Positions 52,044 through 60,850 of a stretch of DNA of 64,000 bases are shown piece after piece. The DNA is from Rhodothermales bacterium. GTDB lineage: Bacteria; Bacteroidota; Rhodothermia; Rhodothermales; JANQRZ01. The stretch covers positions 308,676-372,675 of the forward strand of contig JBDUXZ010000005.1 of NCBI GenBank assembly GCA_039944855.1, written 5' to 3'. A program made the translations under genes and the position numbers. Position 1 is the stretch's first letter. Every line of letters starts with the position of its first letter. The notes under the pieces are model-generated. The model made no database searches, was not told where the DNA came from, and was given only the letters and a program-made list of their open reading frames with translations.

Positions 52044-52715
52044 CTATTCCGTCAGCCGGAACTGCCAGCCGACGGTGACGAGCGCGGTGCTGACGTTGAG
52101 CTCGCGCGGCCACCCCGGTGGAAGAACCGGCGCGCCGGGGATCGACCAGTCGAGGCTGTCGAAGCGGCGGTGGCGGTACGTCGCCTCGACGAACAGGCCG
52201 CTGAGCACTGCCACGTCCAGAAAGGCCCCCACGGTCGCGCCGACTTCGAACGCCTCGCTGTCCACCTCGTACTGCGTCCCCTCGGCGTCGTAGCCGCGCA
52301 TGTTCCAGAGCTGAGCAAAACCGAAGTTGAGCCCGGCATACGGCTGCACCACGCGGCGCCCCATCACCTCCGGCCGCGTGACGTACACCGAGACCTCGGG
52401 GAGCGTGCGGACGGAGCCGCGCAGGTCGAGCGTCGGCTCCGTCGCTCCGAACCCGCGCAAGAACCGCGTGCCGAGGCCGAGTTCGAGCACGATACCTTCG
52501 GGCGAGGGCAGGTCGAGGAGGACTTCGATCCCCATCGCGCAGACGCCCCCGCCGAGGCAATCGGCGTCCAACTCGGTATCGCCGACGATCTGCCCGCCGC
52601 TGACGGAGAAGGCGATGCTGTTGACCGAGTCGAAGAGCCCGGTCACGGCGGACATGATCTGCGCCGACGCCGCGGTCGGAGCCAGGAGCACGAGGCCGAG
52701 GAGCAGTCGGAGCAC
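52044..52715 (-). CDS. Outer-membrane beta-barrel protein
   Basis: The product is 223 residues. The signal peptide is VLRLLLGLVLLAPTAASAQ (cut after AQ or SA). The mature part has alternating hydrophobic strands ending aromatic (GIEVLLDLPSPEGIVLELGL; QPYAGLNFGFAQLW; LFVEATYRHRRF), and the final strand ALVTVGWQFRLTE suggests an 8-10-stranded barrel. The GTG start at 52715 overlaps neither neighbour and lies 5 bp after the methyltransferase stop. No specific function is evident. Confidence 0.75.
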   Translation of the reverse strand: MLRLLLGLVLLAPTAASAQIMSAVTGLFDSVNSIAFSVSGGQIVGDTELDADCLGGGVCAMGIEVLLDLPSPEGIVLELGLGTRFLRGFGATEPTLDLRGSVRTLPEVSVYVTRPEVMGRRVVQPYAGLNFGFAQLWNMRGYDAEGTQYEVDSEAFEVGATVGAFLDVAVLSGLFVEATYRHRRFDSLDWSIPGAPVLPPGWPRELNVSTALVTVGWQFRLTE

Positions 52716-52720
52716 GACGA

Positions 52721-53425
52721 TCAGATGTGGCCTTTGCGGAAGATGAGGCGGACGGTCGCGGCGGGGCCCTGGTGGAACGGGCCCTCGTTGAGCGTCGGCT
52801 CGGCGGGCTCGCAGAGGAGGATGTCGCCCCACACGAAATGCTGCTCCAACTCCCGCGGCTTCACCAGGAGGTCGAGCGTCGGCGGGCCGCCGGAGGTGTA
52901 GCCGTCCTTCCGCTGCTCCGGCCGGAACCACTCGGCGACGAGGAGCGCGCCGGGCTTGAGCGCGGCCTGCATCGCGGTGTAGAACCGGACGCGCTCGCCG
53001 AGCCGCATGTGGACGAAGGTGCAGACCGCCCCGTCCCATTGACGCGCCGGCGTCCAGAAAGCGAGGTCGGCTTGCGCCGTCTCGACCTCCACGCCGCGGT
53101 CGCGGGCGAGCGTTCGCGCCTTTTCCAGCCCGGTCTCGGCGTAGTCGAGCGCCGTGACGTGGTGGCCCTGCTCGGCGAGGAAGACCGCGTTGCGGCCCTC
53201 CCCCGTGCCGAGGTCCACGAGCGCGCTCCCTGCTGGGAAGCGGTGTGCCTCCTGCGCGACGAACGCGTTCGGCCGGACGCCGTAGGTGTAGACTTCGCTC
53301 CCGAAGCGGGCGTCCCAGAATGCGGCGCGGTCGGCGAGGGGTGCGGGTGGGGGCGTCGGCTCGGAGTCGGACAAGGGCGGGAGGATAACGGCCTCGGGGT
53401 GAAGAGAGAAGGCGAGCCGTAGCAT
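52721..53425 (-). CDS. Class I SAM methyltransferase (TehB-like)
   Basis: The product is 234 residues. WDARFGSEVYTYGVRPNAFV leads into the SAM motif LVDLGTGEGRNAVFLAEQG, then VTALDYAETGLEKAR, with WDGAVCTFVHM as the catalytic region. This resembles the TehB/UbiE-like small-molecule methyltransferases. ATG 53425 was chosen; a longer start at 53485 would read through a GC-rich hairpin. It is probably co-transcribed with the barrel gene downstream. Confidence 0.82.
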   Translation of the reverse strand: MLRLAFSLHPEAVILPPLSDSEPTPPPAPLADRAAFWDARFGSEVYTYGVRPNAFVAQEAHRFPAGSALVDLGTGEGRNAVFLAEQGHHVTALDYAETGLEKARTLARDRGVEVETAQADLAFWTPARQWDGAVCTFVHMRLGERVRFYTAMQAALKPGALLVAEWFRPEQRKDGYTSGGPPTLDLLVKPRELEQHFVWGDILLCEPAEPTLNEGPFHQGPAATVRLIFRKGHI

Positions 53426-53435
53426 AGGGCAGAAC

Positions 53436-53477
53436 GCGCCGAGCCGCAAGCCCCTCGCGGAGTCTGCGGCTCGGCGC
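53436..53477 (-). terminator. Hairpin between pepF and the methyltransferase gene
   Basis: GCGCCGAGCCGCA (53436-53448) pairs perfectly with TGCGGCTCGGCGC (53465-53477) over 13 bp, 16-nt loop, without a clear U-tract. It lies 36 bp downstream of pepF and may terminate or protect its transcript. Confidence 0.55.
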
Positions 53478-53512
53478 CACCTCATCAGGTTAACTGCTGC
53501 GTTGCTAGCGGG

Positions 53513-55300
53513 CTACGCCTGCCGAGCCGCCGCTTCCGCCTCGGCGATCAGGGCTTCGATCGCGCCGAGCCCCTGCTGCCAGAACGCCGGGTCCTGCAGG
53601 TCGATGCCGAGCTTGCCGACGAGGACGTGCGGCCAGTCCGATCCGCCCGCGCGGAGGAGGTCGAGGTAGGCGTCGGTGAAGCCGTCCTGCCCGTCGCGGT
53701 AGCGCGCGTAGAGGGCGAGCACGAGGAGTTCGCCGAAGGCGTAGGCGTAGACGTAGCCCGGCGTGTGGACGAAGTGCGGGATGTAGCTCCACCACCGCCG
53801 GTAGTGCTCGCCGAGCGTGACGGCGTCGCCGTACATCCGCCCCTGCGTCTCCATCCACACGTCGCCGAAGCGCTCCGTCGTCAGCTCGCCCTCGTCGCGG
53901 CGGATCGTGTGGACGGCGTGCTCGAACCGGTTCATCGTGACCTGCCGGAAGACCGTCGCCATCGAATCGTCGATCTTTTGGACGAGCATGGCGAGGCGCG
54001 CTTTGGGGTCCGTCTCGCGGTCGAGGAGGCGGTGGAAGACGAGCATCTCGCCGAAGACCGACGCCGTCTCGGCCGTGGTCAGCGGCGTGTCGGCGTGGAA
54101 GACGCCCTGCTCGCGGGCGAGGAACTGGTGGACGCCGTGGCCGAGCTCGTGGGCGAGCGTCTGCACGTCGCGGACGCGCCCGGTGAAGTTCATCAGGATG
54201 TACGGGTGCGCGCTCGGCACGGCGCCGTGGCTGAACGCCCCGCCCCGCTTGCCCTCGGCGACGGGCGCGTCGATCCACCGACCGTCGAAGAACTGCTCGG
54301 TGACCTCGCCCATCGTCGGGTGGAACGCGGTGTACGCGTCGAGCACGGTGTCGCGCGCCTCGTCCCAGTCGAAGTGCCGCTCGACCTCGCCGATGGGCGC
54401 GTAGCGGTCGTAGTCCATCATCTCGTCGAGTCCGAGCAGGCTCCGCTTGAGCCGGTAGTAGCGCTCCGAGAGGTCGTAGCGGTCGGTGACGGCGTCGACG
54501 AGCGCCTGCACCGAGGCGTCGGCGATCTCGTTGTCGAGGTTGCGCGAGGCGAGCCAGTGCGGGTAGTGGCGGAGCCGGTCCGTCGAGGCCTTGTCGGCGA
54601 GGACGGTGTTGAAGACGAAGGTGAGCGGGCGCGCGAGTTTACCCAGCCCCTCGGTGAGCGAGAGCGCGGCGTCGCGGCGGAGGCTGCGGTCGGGGTCGTG
54701 GAGCTTCGAGAGCACGGTCTGCTCGGGGAGCGTCTCGCCGCGCAGTTCGAAGCGTGCGGCGCCGAGGGTCTCGTCGAAGAACCGGTTCCACGCGGCGTTG
54801 CCCGTGATGGCTTTCTCGGAGAGCACGCGCTCCTCGCCTTCGCTGAGGACGTGCTCGCGGCGGAGGCGCTGGAGTTCGAGGTGGTGCCGGTGCGACGCGA
54901 GGGCGTCGGCGTCGAGAAAGGCGGTGGCGCGGTCGTCGTCCATCCGCGCCCACTCGACGTCGAAGAAGATGAGCTTCTGGCTCGACTGCGTGTACGCCTC
55001 GCGCACGCGCTGGAGGAGCGCGCCCCGCTCGGCGTCCTCCGTGTTCGTCGACCAGTGGAGGTAGGCATACGTATAGGCCCGGCCGAGCCGGTCGTGGATC
55101 GACTCCAGCGCGTCGAGCGCGTCGGCGAACGCCGACGGGCGGAGATCGGCGAGCCGTCCCCGGTATGCGTCGGCGAAGCGCGCGGCGTCGGCATCGGCCG
55201 AGGCGAGGTCGGCGTCGAGCGCGTCGGTGTCGGCGTAGAGATCGGCGAGGTTCCAGCGGACGTCTTCGGCGCCGGTCGTGGGGAGGGTGGCGGTGCTCAT
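53513..55300 (-). CDS. pepF: Oligoendopeptidase F (M3 family)
   Basis: PepF is a cytosolic zinc endopeptidase of oligopeptides. The 595-residue protein contains the zinc site LAHELGHGVHQFLA (HELGH near residue 380) and the third ligand region TTAETASVFGEMLV, with RRWWSYIPHFVHTPGYVYAY conserved near the C-terminus. Start ATG 55300 (MSTATLPTTGAEDVRWN) matches the family. It is divergent from ytxJ, with 126 bp between the starts. Confidence 0.95.
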   Translation of the reverse strand: MSTATLPTTGAEDVRWNLADLYADTDALDADLASADADAARFADAYRGRLADLRPSAFADALDALESIHDRLGRAYTYAYLHWSTNTEDAERGALLQRVREAYTQSSQKLIFFDVEWARMDDDRATAFLDADALASHRHHLELQRLRREHVLSEGEERVLSEKAITGNAAWNRFFDETLGAARFELRGETLPEQTVLSKLHDPDRSLRRDAALSLTEGLGKLARPLTFVFNTVLADKASTDRLRHYPHWLASRNLDNEIADASVQALVDAVTDRYDLSERYYRLKRSLLGLDEMMDYDRYAPIGEVERHFDWDEARDTVLDAYTAFHPTMGEVTEQFFDGRWIDAPVAEGKRGGAFSHGAVPSAHPYILMNFTGRVRDVQTLAHELGHGVHQFLAREQGVFHADTPLTTAETASVFGEMLVFHRLLDRETDPKARLAMLVQKIDDSMATVFRQVTMNRFEHAVHTIRRDEGELTTERFGDVWMETQGRMYGDAVTLGEHYRRWWSYIPHFVHTPGYVYAYAFGELLVLALYARYRDGQDGFTDAYLDLLRAGGSDWPHVLVGKLGIDLQDPAFWQQGLGAIEALIAEAEAAARQA

Positions 55301-55426
55301 GGGCGAGGGAAAAGCGAGAGGGTGAGGGCCGGGCGCGGAGCCCGGCCGGGCCGGTTGCAACCTGCGGGCGGCTCGGCGGGTTGGAATGCCCCTTTCTATC
55401 CGATCCCCTTCCCACCAAGTTCCGTC

Positions 55427-55777
55427 ATGGCCCAGGTTCAAGAACTCCAAGATCGCTCCGATTTCGACGCCCTGTTGGAGGCGTCGAAGCAGCAGCCCGT
55501 TGCCCTCCTCAAGCACTCTATCGCCTGCCCGATCTCGGCGCGCGGCCAGCGCGAGTTCGTCGGGCTCGAAGGGCCGGACGACCCGCCGCTCTACGTCATC
55601 GTCGTGCAGTACGCCCGCGACCTCTCGAACCACATCGCCGAGACGCTCGGCGTGCGCCACGAGACGCCGCAGGCCATCCTGATCAAAGACGGCGAGGCCG
55701 TCTATGACGCAAGCCACCGCGCCATCTCCACCGACGCCCTCCGCGACGCCGCGGCCCAGATCCGCGCCGAGGCCTGA
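55427..55777 (+). CDS. ytxJ: YtxJ-like monothiol redox protein (bacillithiol system)
   Basis: The product is 116 residues with a thioredoxin-like fold, active site [17 protein letters not shown] (single cysteine CPIS) and cis-Pro region [12 protein letters not shown]. YtxJ-type proteins are associated with bacillithiol-dependent redox control in Firmicutes and Bacteroidota. The stop TGA shares one base with the ATG of the following TlpA-like gene (TGATG), so reductant functions in the cytosol and outside are coupled. Confidence 0.88.
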   Translation: MAQVQELQDRSDFDALLEASKQQPVALLKHSIACPISARGQREFVGLEGPDDPPLYVIVVQYARDLSNHIAETLGVRHETPQAILIKDGEAVYDASHRAISTDALRDAAAQIRAEA

Positions 55778-56349
55778 TGCCGATGCACCGCTTTCGTAGC
55801 CTGCTCGCCCTCGTCGTCGCGCTCGCCTTCGCCGGTTGCCAGTCCGAAACGCCTCCCCCACCCGGGGCTGCTCCGGCCGTCGACGCCGAAGCCGACTCCG
55901 ACCTCGCGCCCGACTTCACCCTGACCGCGCTCGACGGGAGCTCATTCACGCTCTCCGAGCACCGGGGTGAGGTCGTCGTGCTGAACTTCTGGGCGACGTG
56001 GTGCCTGCCGTGCCTCGCCGAGATGCCGACGCTCGAAGCCCTCCAGCAAGAGCTGGGCGACGAGGGCCTGCAGATCGTCGGGATCTCGCAGGACACGGGC
56101 GGCGCCGACGAGATCCGCCCCTTCGCCGACCAGCTCGGCGTGACCTACCCCCTCCTCCCCGACCCCGCCTTCAACGTGTCGGCGCGCTACGGCGGCGTCC
56201 CCGTCCTCCCGACGACGATCGTCATCGACCGCAACGGCCGGATCACGCAGACCGAATACGGCGCGCTCACGCGGAACAAGCTGCTCGCTATGATCGACGA
56301 CCTCATCGCACCGGGCGCGGCCGACTCCACGCAGACCGGGGACGTCTAG
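55777..56349 (+). CDS. TlpA/ResA-like thioredoxin lipoprotein
   Basis: The product is 190 residues. The lipoprotein signal [12 protein letters not shown] precedes a Pro/Ala-rich linker and a thioredoxin domain with [20 protein letters not shown] (CLPC) and cis-Pro [13 protein letters not shown]. Such proteins reduce cytochrome c haem-binding cysteines or other periplasmic disulfides. It is translationally coupled to ytxJ. It converges on the YceI gene with 63 bp between the stops. Confidence 0.93.
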   Translation: MPMHRFRSLLALVVALAFAGCQSETPPPPGAAPAVDAEADSDLAPDFTLTALDGSSFTLSEHRGEVVVLNFWATWCLPCLAEMPTLEALQQELGDEGLQIVGISQDTGGADEIRPFADQLGVTYPLLPDPAFNVSARYGGVPVLPTTIVIDRNGRITQTEYGALTRNKLLAMIDDLIAPGAADSTQTGDV

Positions 56350-56412
56350 CTCCCTTTTCGAGGTCCCGACGGCGTCGGCCTGCTCCGACGGGTGTTCGCT
56401 ACGGGGCGGGTG

Positions 56413-57066
56413 CTACTCCGCCGGCTCTGCGACCAGCAGCAGGTCGAGGTAGATCTCGTCGTCTACGATGTCGTTGGTGAGACGAGAGCCCCGGTAGGCG
56501 ACGCCCCAGCGCTGGCGATCGATGCTGAACGTCGCGGCCGCTTCCAGCGCGTGGCGGGAAAGCACGGGGATCGCGGCCTCGAATGTGATCGGATGCGTGC
56601 GACCGCGCAGGGTCAGATCGCCGGTGACGGCATACGCGTGTCCCTGCCGCCGTGTCACGTCGCCGAGCACGAAACGAGCGGTGGGGTAGGCCGCTACCGA
56701 GAAGAAGTCCTCGCTCATCAAGTGGTCGCGCAGCCTCCGTCGCGGGACCGGATCGCTCTCGGGGATGTCGGTTACCTCGATCGAGCGCATGTCGATGAGG
56801 AACGAGCCGCCTGTGATCTCCCGGCCCAGGACGTACAGCTCCCCTGAGGCGATGCGGACGAGCCCCTCGTGCTTGCTCAGCCCCCAGAACTTCGTGCCCT
56901 TCCACCGGACGAGGGAGCGGGAGGTGTCCACGTAGAAGGTGTCCCCTTTCACGAGGTTCGCCGGGACGATCACATTACTCGTCAGCGGCGTCGCCCCATC
57001 TCCTTGTCGGCACCCCGTGAAGAGGAGCACGACAGCGATGAGCGAAATGAGCAGGAGGCGTTTCAT
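56413..57066 (-). CDS. YceI-family lipoprotein
   Basis: The product is 217 residues. A lipoprotein signal ends in VVLLFTGC. The YceI lipocalin-like barrel is evident from FYVDTSRSLVRWKGTKFWG, GSFLIDMRSIEV, HLMSEDFFSVAAYPTARFVL, VTGDLTLRGRTHPITF and the C-terminal strand EIYLDLLLVA. The family binds isoprenoid-type hydrophobic molecules. ATG 57066 overlaps the stop of the dioxygenase-like gene (ATGA), so both are one transcript. Confidence 0.92.
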   Translation of the reverse strand: MKRLLLISLIAVVLLFTGCRQGDGATPLTSNVIVPANLVKGDTFYVDTSRSLVRWKGTKFWGLSKHEGLVRIASGELYVLGREITGGSFLIDMRSIEVTDIPESDPVPRRRLRDHLMSEDFFSVAAYPTARFVLGDVTRRQGHAYAVTGDLTLRGRTHPITFEAAIPVLSRHALEAAATFSIDRQRWGVAYRGSRLTNDIVDDEIYLDLLLVAEPAE

Positions 57067-57680
57067 CGGTCCTCAGAATGGCGTTCCAGGACGATGTCGC
57101 GCACGCCATGCCAGCTCCCCTCCTCATCGCGGGTGAGATCGACGATCCCGGAGCCGCCCCGCCCCTCCTGCTCGCCGCGATACGCGGACGTTACGAACGG
57201 GTCATCCGTGAACACCACCTCCTCGATCCAGTACTCCGGGTGGTCCGGCTCCTTCACCGTCAAGTGGATATGCGCCGGGGCGTGCCGGCCCGGATACGGA
57301 GCCGGCCGGATGGTGCGGAAGAGGTAGCGGCCCCGGCCATCGGTCTTCACCCAGCCGCGCAGGTAACCGTGACGTCGGGCCCAACCCGTCTCGCCGCCCC
57401 GCGTGGGGTAGACGCCCTCCGCATTCGTGTGGTAGGCGTACACGACGACGCCGGGCGCGGGCGTCGTGCCACCCCTTCGGTAGACGGTACCGCTGAGGAG
57501 GAGCGGCTCGCCGGCTTCGGTCTCGGACGGGACCGTAGTTTCCCAGTCGAGGTCGTCGAAGGAATGCTCGTAGATGGCTTCGCAGCCTTCACAGTCGTAC
57601 AGATCGGGGCGCACCTGCTGGGCACAGGCGGGGGAGCCAAGCGCAACGAGGCCGAGCAACAGGAGAGAGAGGGGTTTCAT
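57063..57680 (-). CDS. Secreted intradiol-dioxygenase-like protein
   Basis: The product is 205 residues with a signal peptide (LSLLLLGLVALGSPACAQ). The intradiol ring-cleavage fold shows GTTPAPGVVVYAYHTNAEGV, YLFRTIRPAPYPGRHAPAHI and HLTV, containing the Tyr/His iron ligands (YHTN; PYPG; HAPAHIH). Exported members of this family occur in Bacteroidota, mostly uncharacterised, and may cleave catechols or aromatic pollutants outside the cytosol. Linked with YceI by a 4-bp overlap. Confidence 0.88.
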   Translation of the reverse strand: MKPLSLLLLGLVALGSPACAQQVRPDLYDCEGCEAIYEHSFDDLDWETTVPSETEAGEPLLLSGTVYRRGGTTPAPGVVVYAYHTNAEGVYPTRGGETGWARRHGYLRGWVKTDGRGRYLFRTIRPAPYPGRHAPAHIHLTVKEPDHPEYWIEEVVFTDDPFVTSAYRGEQEGRGGSGIVDLTRDEEGSWHGVRDIVLERHSEDR

Positions 57681-57770
57681 AAGGCCGCCGTCACGTCTGG
57701 TAGAGAGGGTTACCAGTAGGATGCCGGACGGGGGCCGAGGGTTTAGTCTGGGGCTATTCCGCCCCCCACT

Positions 57771-57930
57771 AAGAGGCCCTAACAAAACCCCATGCCGTCG
57801 TTGCGAGCGACTGAAAGGAGCGCGACAATCTCCCGATTTCCAGCAGACCGAGGGAGATTGCCGCGTCGCTACGGGACGAGTCCCTGCGCTCCTCGCAATG
57901 ACAGCGTTGTTGGGTTTTGTTAGGCCTTCT
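57771..57930. mobile_element. 160-bp element with outer inverted repeats and nested GTNNTTGCGAG repeat
   Basis: AGAGGCCCTAACAAAACCC (57773-57791) is matched by GGGTTTTGTTAGGCCTTCT (57912-57930), 17 of 19 complementary. Nested inside is the dispersed repeat GTCGTTGCGAG ... CTCGCAATGAC (57797-57902), related to 27029-27118. The whole 57681-57995 gap (315 bp) has no ORF with coding character. This nesting suggests a small element carrying or hit by another repeat. No target duplication is obvious. Confidence 0.6.
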
Positions 57931-57995
57931 AAACCATACCGGAGCCACCGGCATCCAACTCGTAGACTGCGTCCGTACTCGCGCACCCGCATTCG

Positions 57996-58559
57996 GTGGA
58001 GATGCTATTGGAGGAACGCCTGGAGACATCGGAGGAGGTGATCGTGCTCGTCCGCCGTGCCCAGGCGGGGGATCCGGCTGCGTTCGAGCGTCTCTACCGT
58101 CAGGAGGTGGGCCACGTCTATGCGGTGTGCATACGGATGGCGGCCAACGCACAGGAGGCCGAAACCCTCACGCAAGACACCTTCGTCCGCGCCTGGCGCC
58201 ACCTCGACAGCTTCCGCGAGGAGAGCGCCTTCTCCACGTGGCTCCACCGCCTCGCTGTCAACGTGGTCCTCGGGGCCCAACGCTCGGCGCGACGGCGCGA
58301 AGCCCGCGTCCGCAGCACGGACGACCTAGCCCCGTACGATGACCCTCCTACACCCCCGGGGCCAGAAGCCCGGATGGACCTCGAAAAGAGCATCGCCGCG
58401 CTTCCCGAGCGAGCCCGCGCCGTGTTGGTGCTCCACGACATCGAAGGCTACAAGCACGCGGAGATCGGCGCGATGATGGGGATCGCGCCGGGGACCTCGA
58501 AGGCCCACCTGCACCGGGCCCGAACGCTCCTGAAAGCAACCCTCGCCGGGTGGAGATAA
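57996..58559 (+). CDS. ECF-type RNA polymerase sigma factor
   Basis: The product is 187 residues (GTG 57996; ATG 58002 is also possible). Region 2 is AGDPAAFERLYRQEVGHVY, QEAETLTQDTFVRAWRHLD and AFSTWLHRLAVNVV. Region 4 is LPERARAVLVLHDIEGYKHA, then EIGAMMGIAPGTSKAHLHRA. The anti-sigma gene starts 4 bp later. The -35 and -10 sequences recognised are unknown; this pair usually autoregulates. Confidence 0.93.
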   Translation: MEMLLEERLETSEEVIVLVRRAQAGDPAAFERLYRQEVGHVYAVCIRMAANAQEAETLTQDTFVRAWRHLDSFREESAFSTWLHRLAVNVVLGAQRSARRREARVRSTDDLAPYDDPPTPPGPEARMDLEKSIAALPERARAVLVLHDIEGYKHAEIGAMMGIAPGTSKAHLHRARTLLKATLAGWR

Positions 58560-58563
58560 CACG

Positions 58564-59736
58564 ATGAGCGCACCCTCCCACGTCGACCACCTCCTGAGCG
58601 ACTACCTCGACGGTACGTTGCCGGCCGTCCAATACAACACGGTAGAGCAGCACCTTTCGGACTGCCCGGCCTGCCGCGCCGAGTTCGAGCGGCTGCACGC
58701 CCTCGTGACCGCACTCCACGCGCTGCCCCGGAGCGTCGCGCCCTCTCGCGACCTCTGGAACGGCATCGAAGCACAGATCGCCTCGCCCGATCGCAGCCGA
58801 AGGGGCCCGGATCGCGCAGCGAAACGCGGCGCGGCGGCGTGGCGGCGGCTCGGCGTCGCTGCGGTCGTGGTGGCACTCGTCGGACTCAGCGCGCTCTGGT
58901 GGCGCGGCAGCTTTTCACGCCCGGCTTGGGACGTCACCCCGTTGGTAGGGACACCTCGCATCGGGGAAACGGCGCTGACGGAGACCGGAGCGTTACGGGT
59001 TGGCGAATGGCTCGAAACCGACGCGGCCTCCCGCGCCCGGCTCCAGGTGGGCCGGATCGGGAACGTAGAGCTGGCCCCGGGCACACGCCTTCAACTCCGG
59101 GAGGCGGAGGCCCCGGCTCACCGCCTGAACCTGGCGCAGGGCCGTATCCACGCGCGCATCTGGGCTCCGCCCCGGCAGTTCTTCGTCGAAACCCCCGCGG
59201 GGCTCGCGGTGGACCTGGGCTGCGAGTACACCCTGGAGGTGGACAGCAGCGGGAGCAGCCTGCTCCACGTGCTCTCCGGCTATGTCGGCTTCTCACGGGC
59301 GACGCGCGAGGTCATCGTCCCGGCCGGCTGGATGGTCAGGGCCCGGCCCGGCCGCATCCCGGGGACTCCGTTCTCGGCGGCCTCGTCCTCTACGCTCCGG
59401 GATGCCCTGCGGCGCTTCGACTTCGAGGGCGGAGGAGCCGAGGCCCTCACGGACGTGCTCGCCGAGGCCCGCCCCGCCGACGCACTCACGCTCTGGGAAC
59501 TCCTCTGGCGTGCGGAGGAACGGGAGCGGGGTCGGGTCTACGACCGGCTCGTCACGCTGACTCCACCGCCACCCGGTGCTACACGCGAGGGCGTTCTCAC
59601 GCGCGATCCGGAGGTGGTCGAAGCCTGGCGACAGCACCTCGGCGTCGACGTGATGTACTGGCTGAGCTACAAAAAGAAGAAGCTCCTGGAGGAGCAGCTT
59701 GAAGGGGAAAAACGGGGCGGCCAGGGCGGCATCTAA
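58564..59736 (+). CDS. Anti-sigma factor with zinc-finger and FecR-like domains
   Basis: The product is 390 residues. The cytosolic N-terminus is a ZAS anti-sigma domain (DYLDGTLPAVQYNTVEQHLS; HLSDCPACRAEFE with H-x3-C-x2-C). One membrane helix (LGVAAVVVALVGLSALWW) follows. The exported part has a FecR-like beta-helix core (APPRQFFVETPAGLAVDLGC), then a C-terminal extension rich in charged residues. It probably holds the upstream sigma factor until a cell-envelope signal. There is no TonB receptor gene next door, so it is not a standard FecIR system. Confidence 0.9.
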   Translation: MSAPSHVDHLLSDYLDGTLPAVQYNTVEQHLSDCPACRAEFERLHALVTALHALPRSVAPSRDLWNGIEAQIASPDRSRRGPDRAAKRGAAAWRRLGVAAVVVALVGLSALWWRGSFSRPAWDVTPLVGTPRIGETALTETGALRVGEWLETDAASRARLQVGRIGNVELAPGTRLQLREAEAPAHRLNLAQGRIHARIWAPPRQFFVETPAGLAVDLGCEYTLEVDSSGSSLLHVLSGYVGFSRATREVIVPAGWMVRARPGRIPGTPFSAASSSTLRDALRRFDFEGGGAEALTDVLAEARPADALTLWELLWRAEERERGRVYDRLVTLTPPPPGATREGVLTRDPEVVEAWRQHLGVDVMYWLSYKKKKLLEEQLEGEKRGGQGGI

Positions 59737-59798
59737 ACTTGGGGATCCGCCACGGCTGGGCAGGACGCCTGCTTTACTCAGGGTTCCGGAAGAGGTAG

Positions 59799-59883
59799 TG
59801 CCGGGAGCGGGGCTCGAACCCGCAAGCTCCGTACGGAGCGGCAGATTTTAAGTCTGCTGTGTTTACCATTTCACCATCCCGGC
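59799..59883 (-). tRNA. tRNA-Leu(TAA)
   Basis: On the minus strand 85 nt fold with acceptor GCCGGGA/TCCCGGC, discriminator A, D-arm GGTGAAATGGTAAACACA, anticodon loop ACTTAAAAT (TAA), a long class II variable arm (CCGCTCCGTACGGAGCTTG) and T-arm CGGGTTCGAGCCCCG. CCA is not encoded. The long variable arm with TAA anticodon is diagnostic of Leu. Confidence 0.95.
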
Positions 59884-59920
59884 AGCGCGCACGCCCGGCC
59901 TATCGCCGGGTTCAGTCGCG

Positions 59921-59927
59921 CAACCTA
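59921..59927 (-). promoter_or_regulatory. Candidate -7 element TAGGTTG for tRNA-Leu
   Basis: On the minus strand TAGGTTG lies 37 nt before the tRNA 5' end. It fits the TAnnTTG-type boxes noted elsewhere in the window. A closer ATAGG at about 59905 is an alternative. Confidence 0.3.
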
Positions 59928-59991
59928 CTCCGCTCGGCGGAGCCGGCGCAACCCGTTTTCCTCCGGTCCCCCGGCGTTATCTTCATCGGGC

Positions 59992-60780
59992 ATGGATAGC
60001 CCCCCTTCTTCCCCCATCCTCGACGCCCTCCGCGGTCGAGCCCGCGAGGCTGCCCCCCGAGCCCGCGCCCCGTACTCCGGCCGCTCCTCGGGCGCCGCAC
60101 TTCTCCTCTCCGACGGCCGGTGGGCCCCCGGCGTACGCGTAGAGAGCGCGTCGTACCCGCTGTCGATCCCGGCCCTGGTCGGAGGGCTGGTGACCGCCTT
60201 CTCCGCTGGCCGGCACGATGTCCGCGCCGTCGCCCTCAGCACCCCGTTCCTCCCTGGCGAGGCGGCGTGGCTCGCCGACGCCCTCGGCTTCGTGGTCTCG
60301 GCCGAGGAGCCAGATGTCCTCGCGTTCGGGGCCGAACCTCTGCCCGAGGTCGGCGCGCGGCTGGAGCTCTCGGGCGACGCGCCGGAGTCGGACGAGGCGG
60401 GCGTCCGGATGGCGCGGGCCGTGGCCGAGCGGGCCCACGTGCCCGAATCGGGGTTCCGCGTCGGGTGCGTGCTCGTGACGGCGTCGGGGCAGGTCGTGCC
60501 CGGCTGCAACGTCGAGCACGCGGACTGGACGCGGGGGCTGTGCGCCGAGCGGTCCGCGCTCGCCGCGGCGGCGGCGTACGGGGCCGGCCCCATCCAGCGG
60601 ATCTACCTCTCGTGCCCGGCCGACCCGCGCGGGACGCCCTGCGGCGCGTGCCGCCAGCTCCTCGCCGAATACGCCGCCGACGTCCCGATCGTGATGGACC
60701 GCGGCGACGCCGCACCCGAGGAAACGACCGCCGGCGCGCTCCTCCCTCAGTTTTTTAGCGGCGACTCGCTGCGGCTGTGA
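59992..60780 (+). CDS. cdd: Two-domain cytidine deaminase with catalytic C-terminal domain
   Basis: The enzyme deaminates (deoxy)cytidine to (deoxy)uridine in pyrimidine salvage. The 262-residue product has a C-terminal CDA domain with LCAERSALAAAAA (Cys-Ala-Glu near residue 183) and RGTPCGACRQLLAEYA (PCxxC near 217), the zinc site of tetrameric-type CDAs. The N-terminal ~120 residues look like a second CDA fold (YSGRSSGAALLLSDGRWAPG) that lacks the zinc ligands. In the E. coli-type dimeric enzyme the catalytic domain is the N-terminal one, so the order is reversed here. A TATCTTCA box 6 nt before the ATG hints at a leaderless mRNA. Confidence 0.9.
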   Translation: MDSPPSSPILDALRGRAREAAPRARAPYSGRSSGAALLLSDGRWAPGVRVESASYPLSIPALVGGLVTAFSAGRHDVRAVALSTPFLPGEAAWLADALGFVVSAEEPDVLAFGAEPLPEVGARLELSGDAPESDEAGVRMARAVAERAHVPESGFRVGCVLVTASGQVVPGCNVEHADWTRGLCAERSALAAAAAYGAGPIQRIYLSCPADPRGTPCGACRQLLAEYAADVPIVMDRGDAAPEETTAGALLPQFFSGDSLRL

Positions 60781-60850
60781 ACAGGAGGGCCCGACGCCCG
60801 TATGAGCGTCCCCCTCCTCCCACCACTCCACTCTCCGCTCCCCTCTCCCT

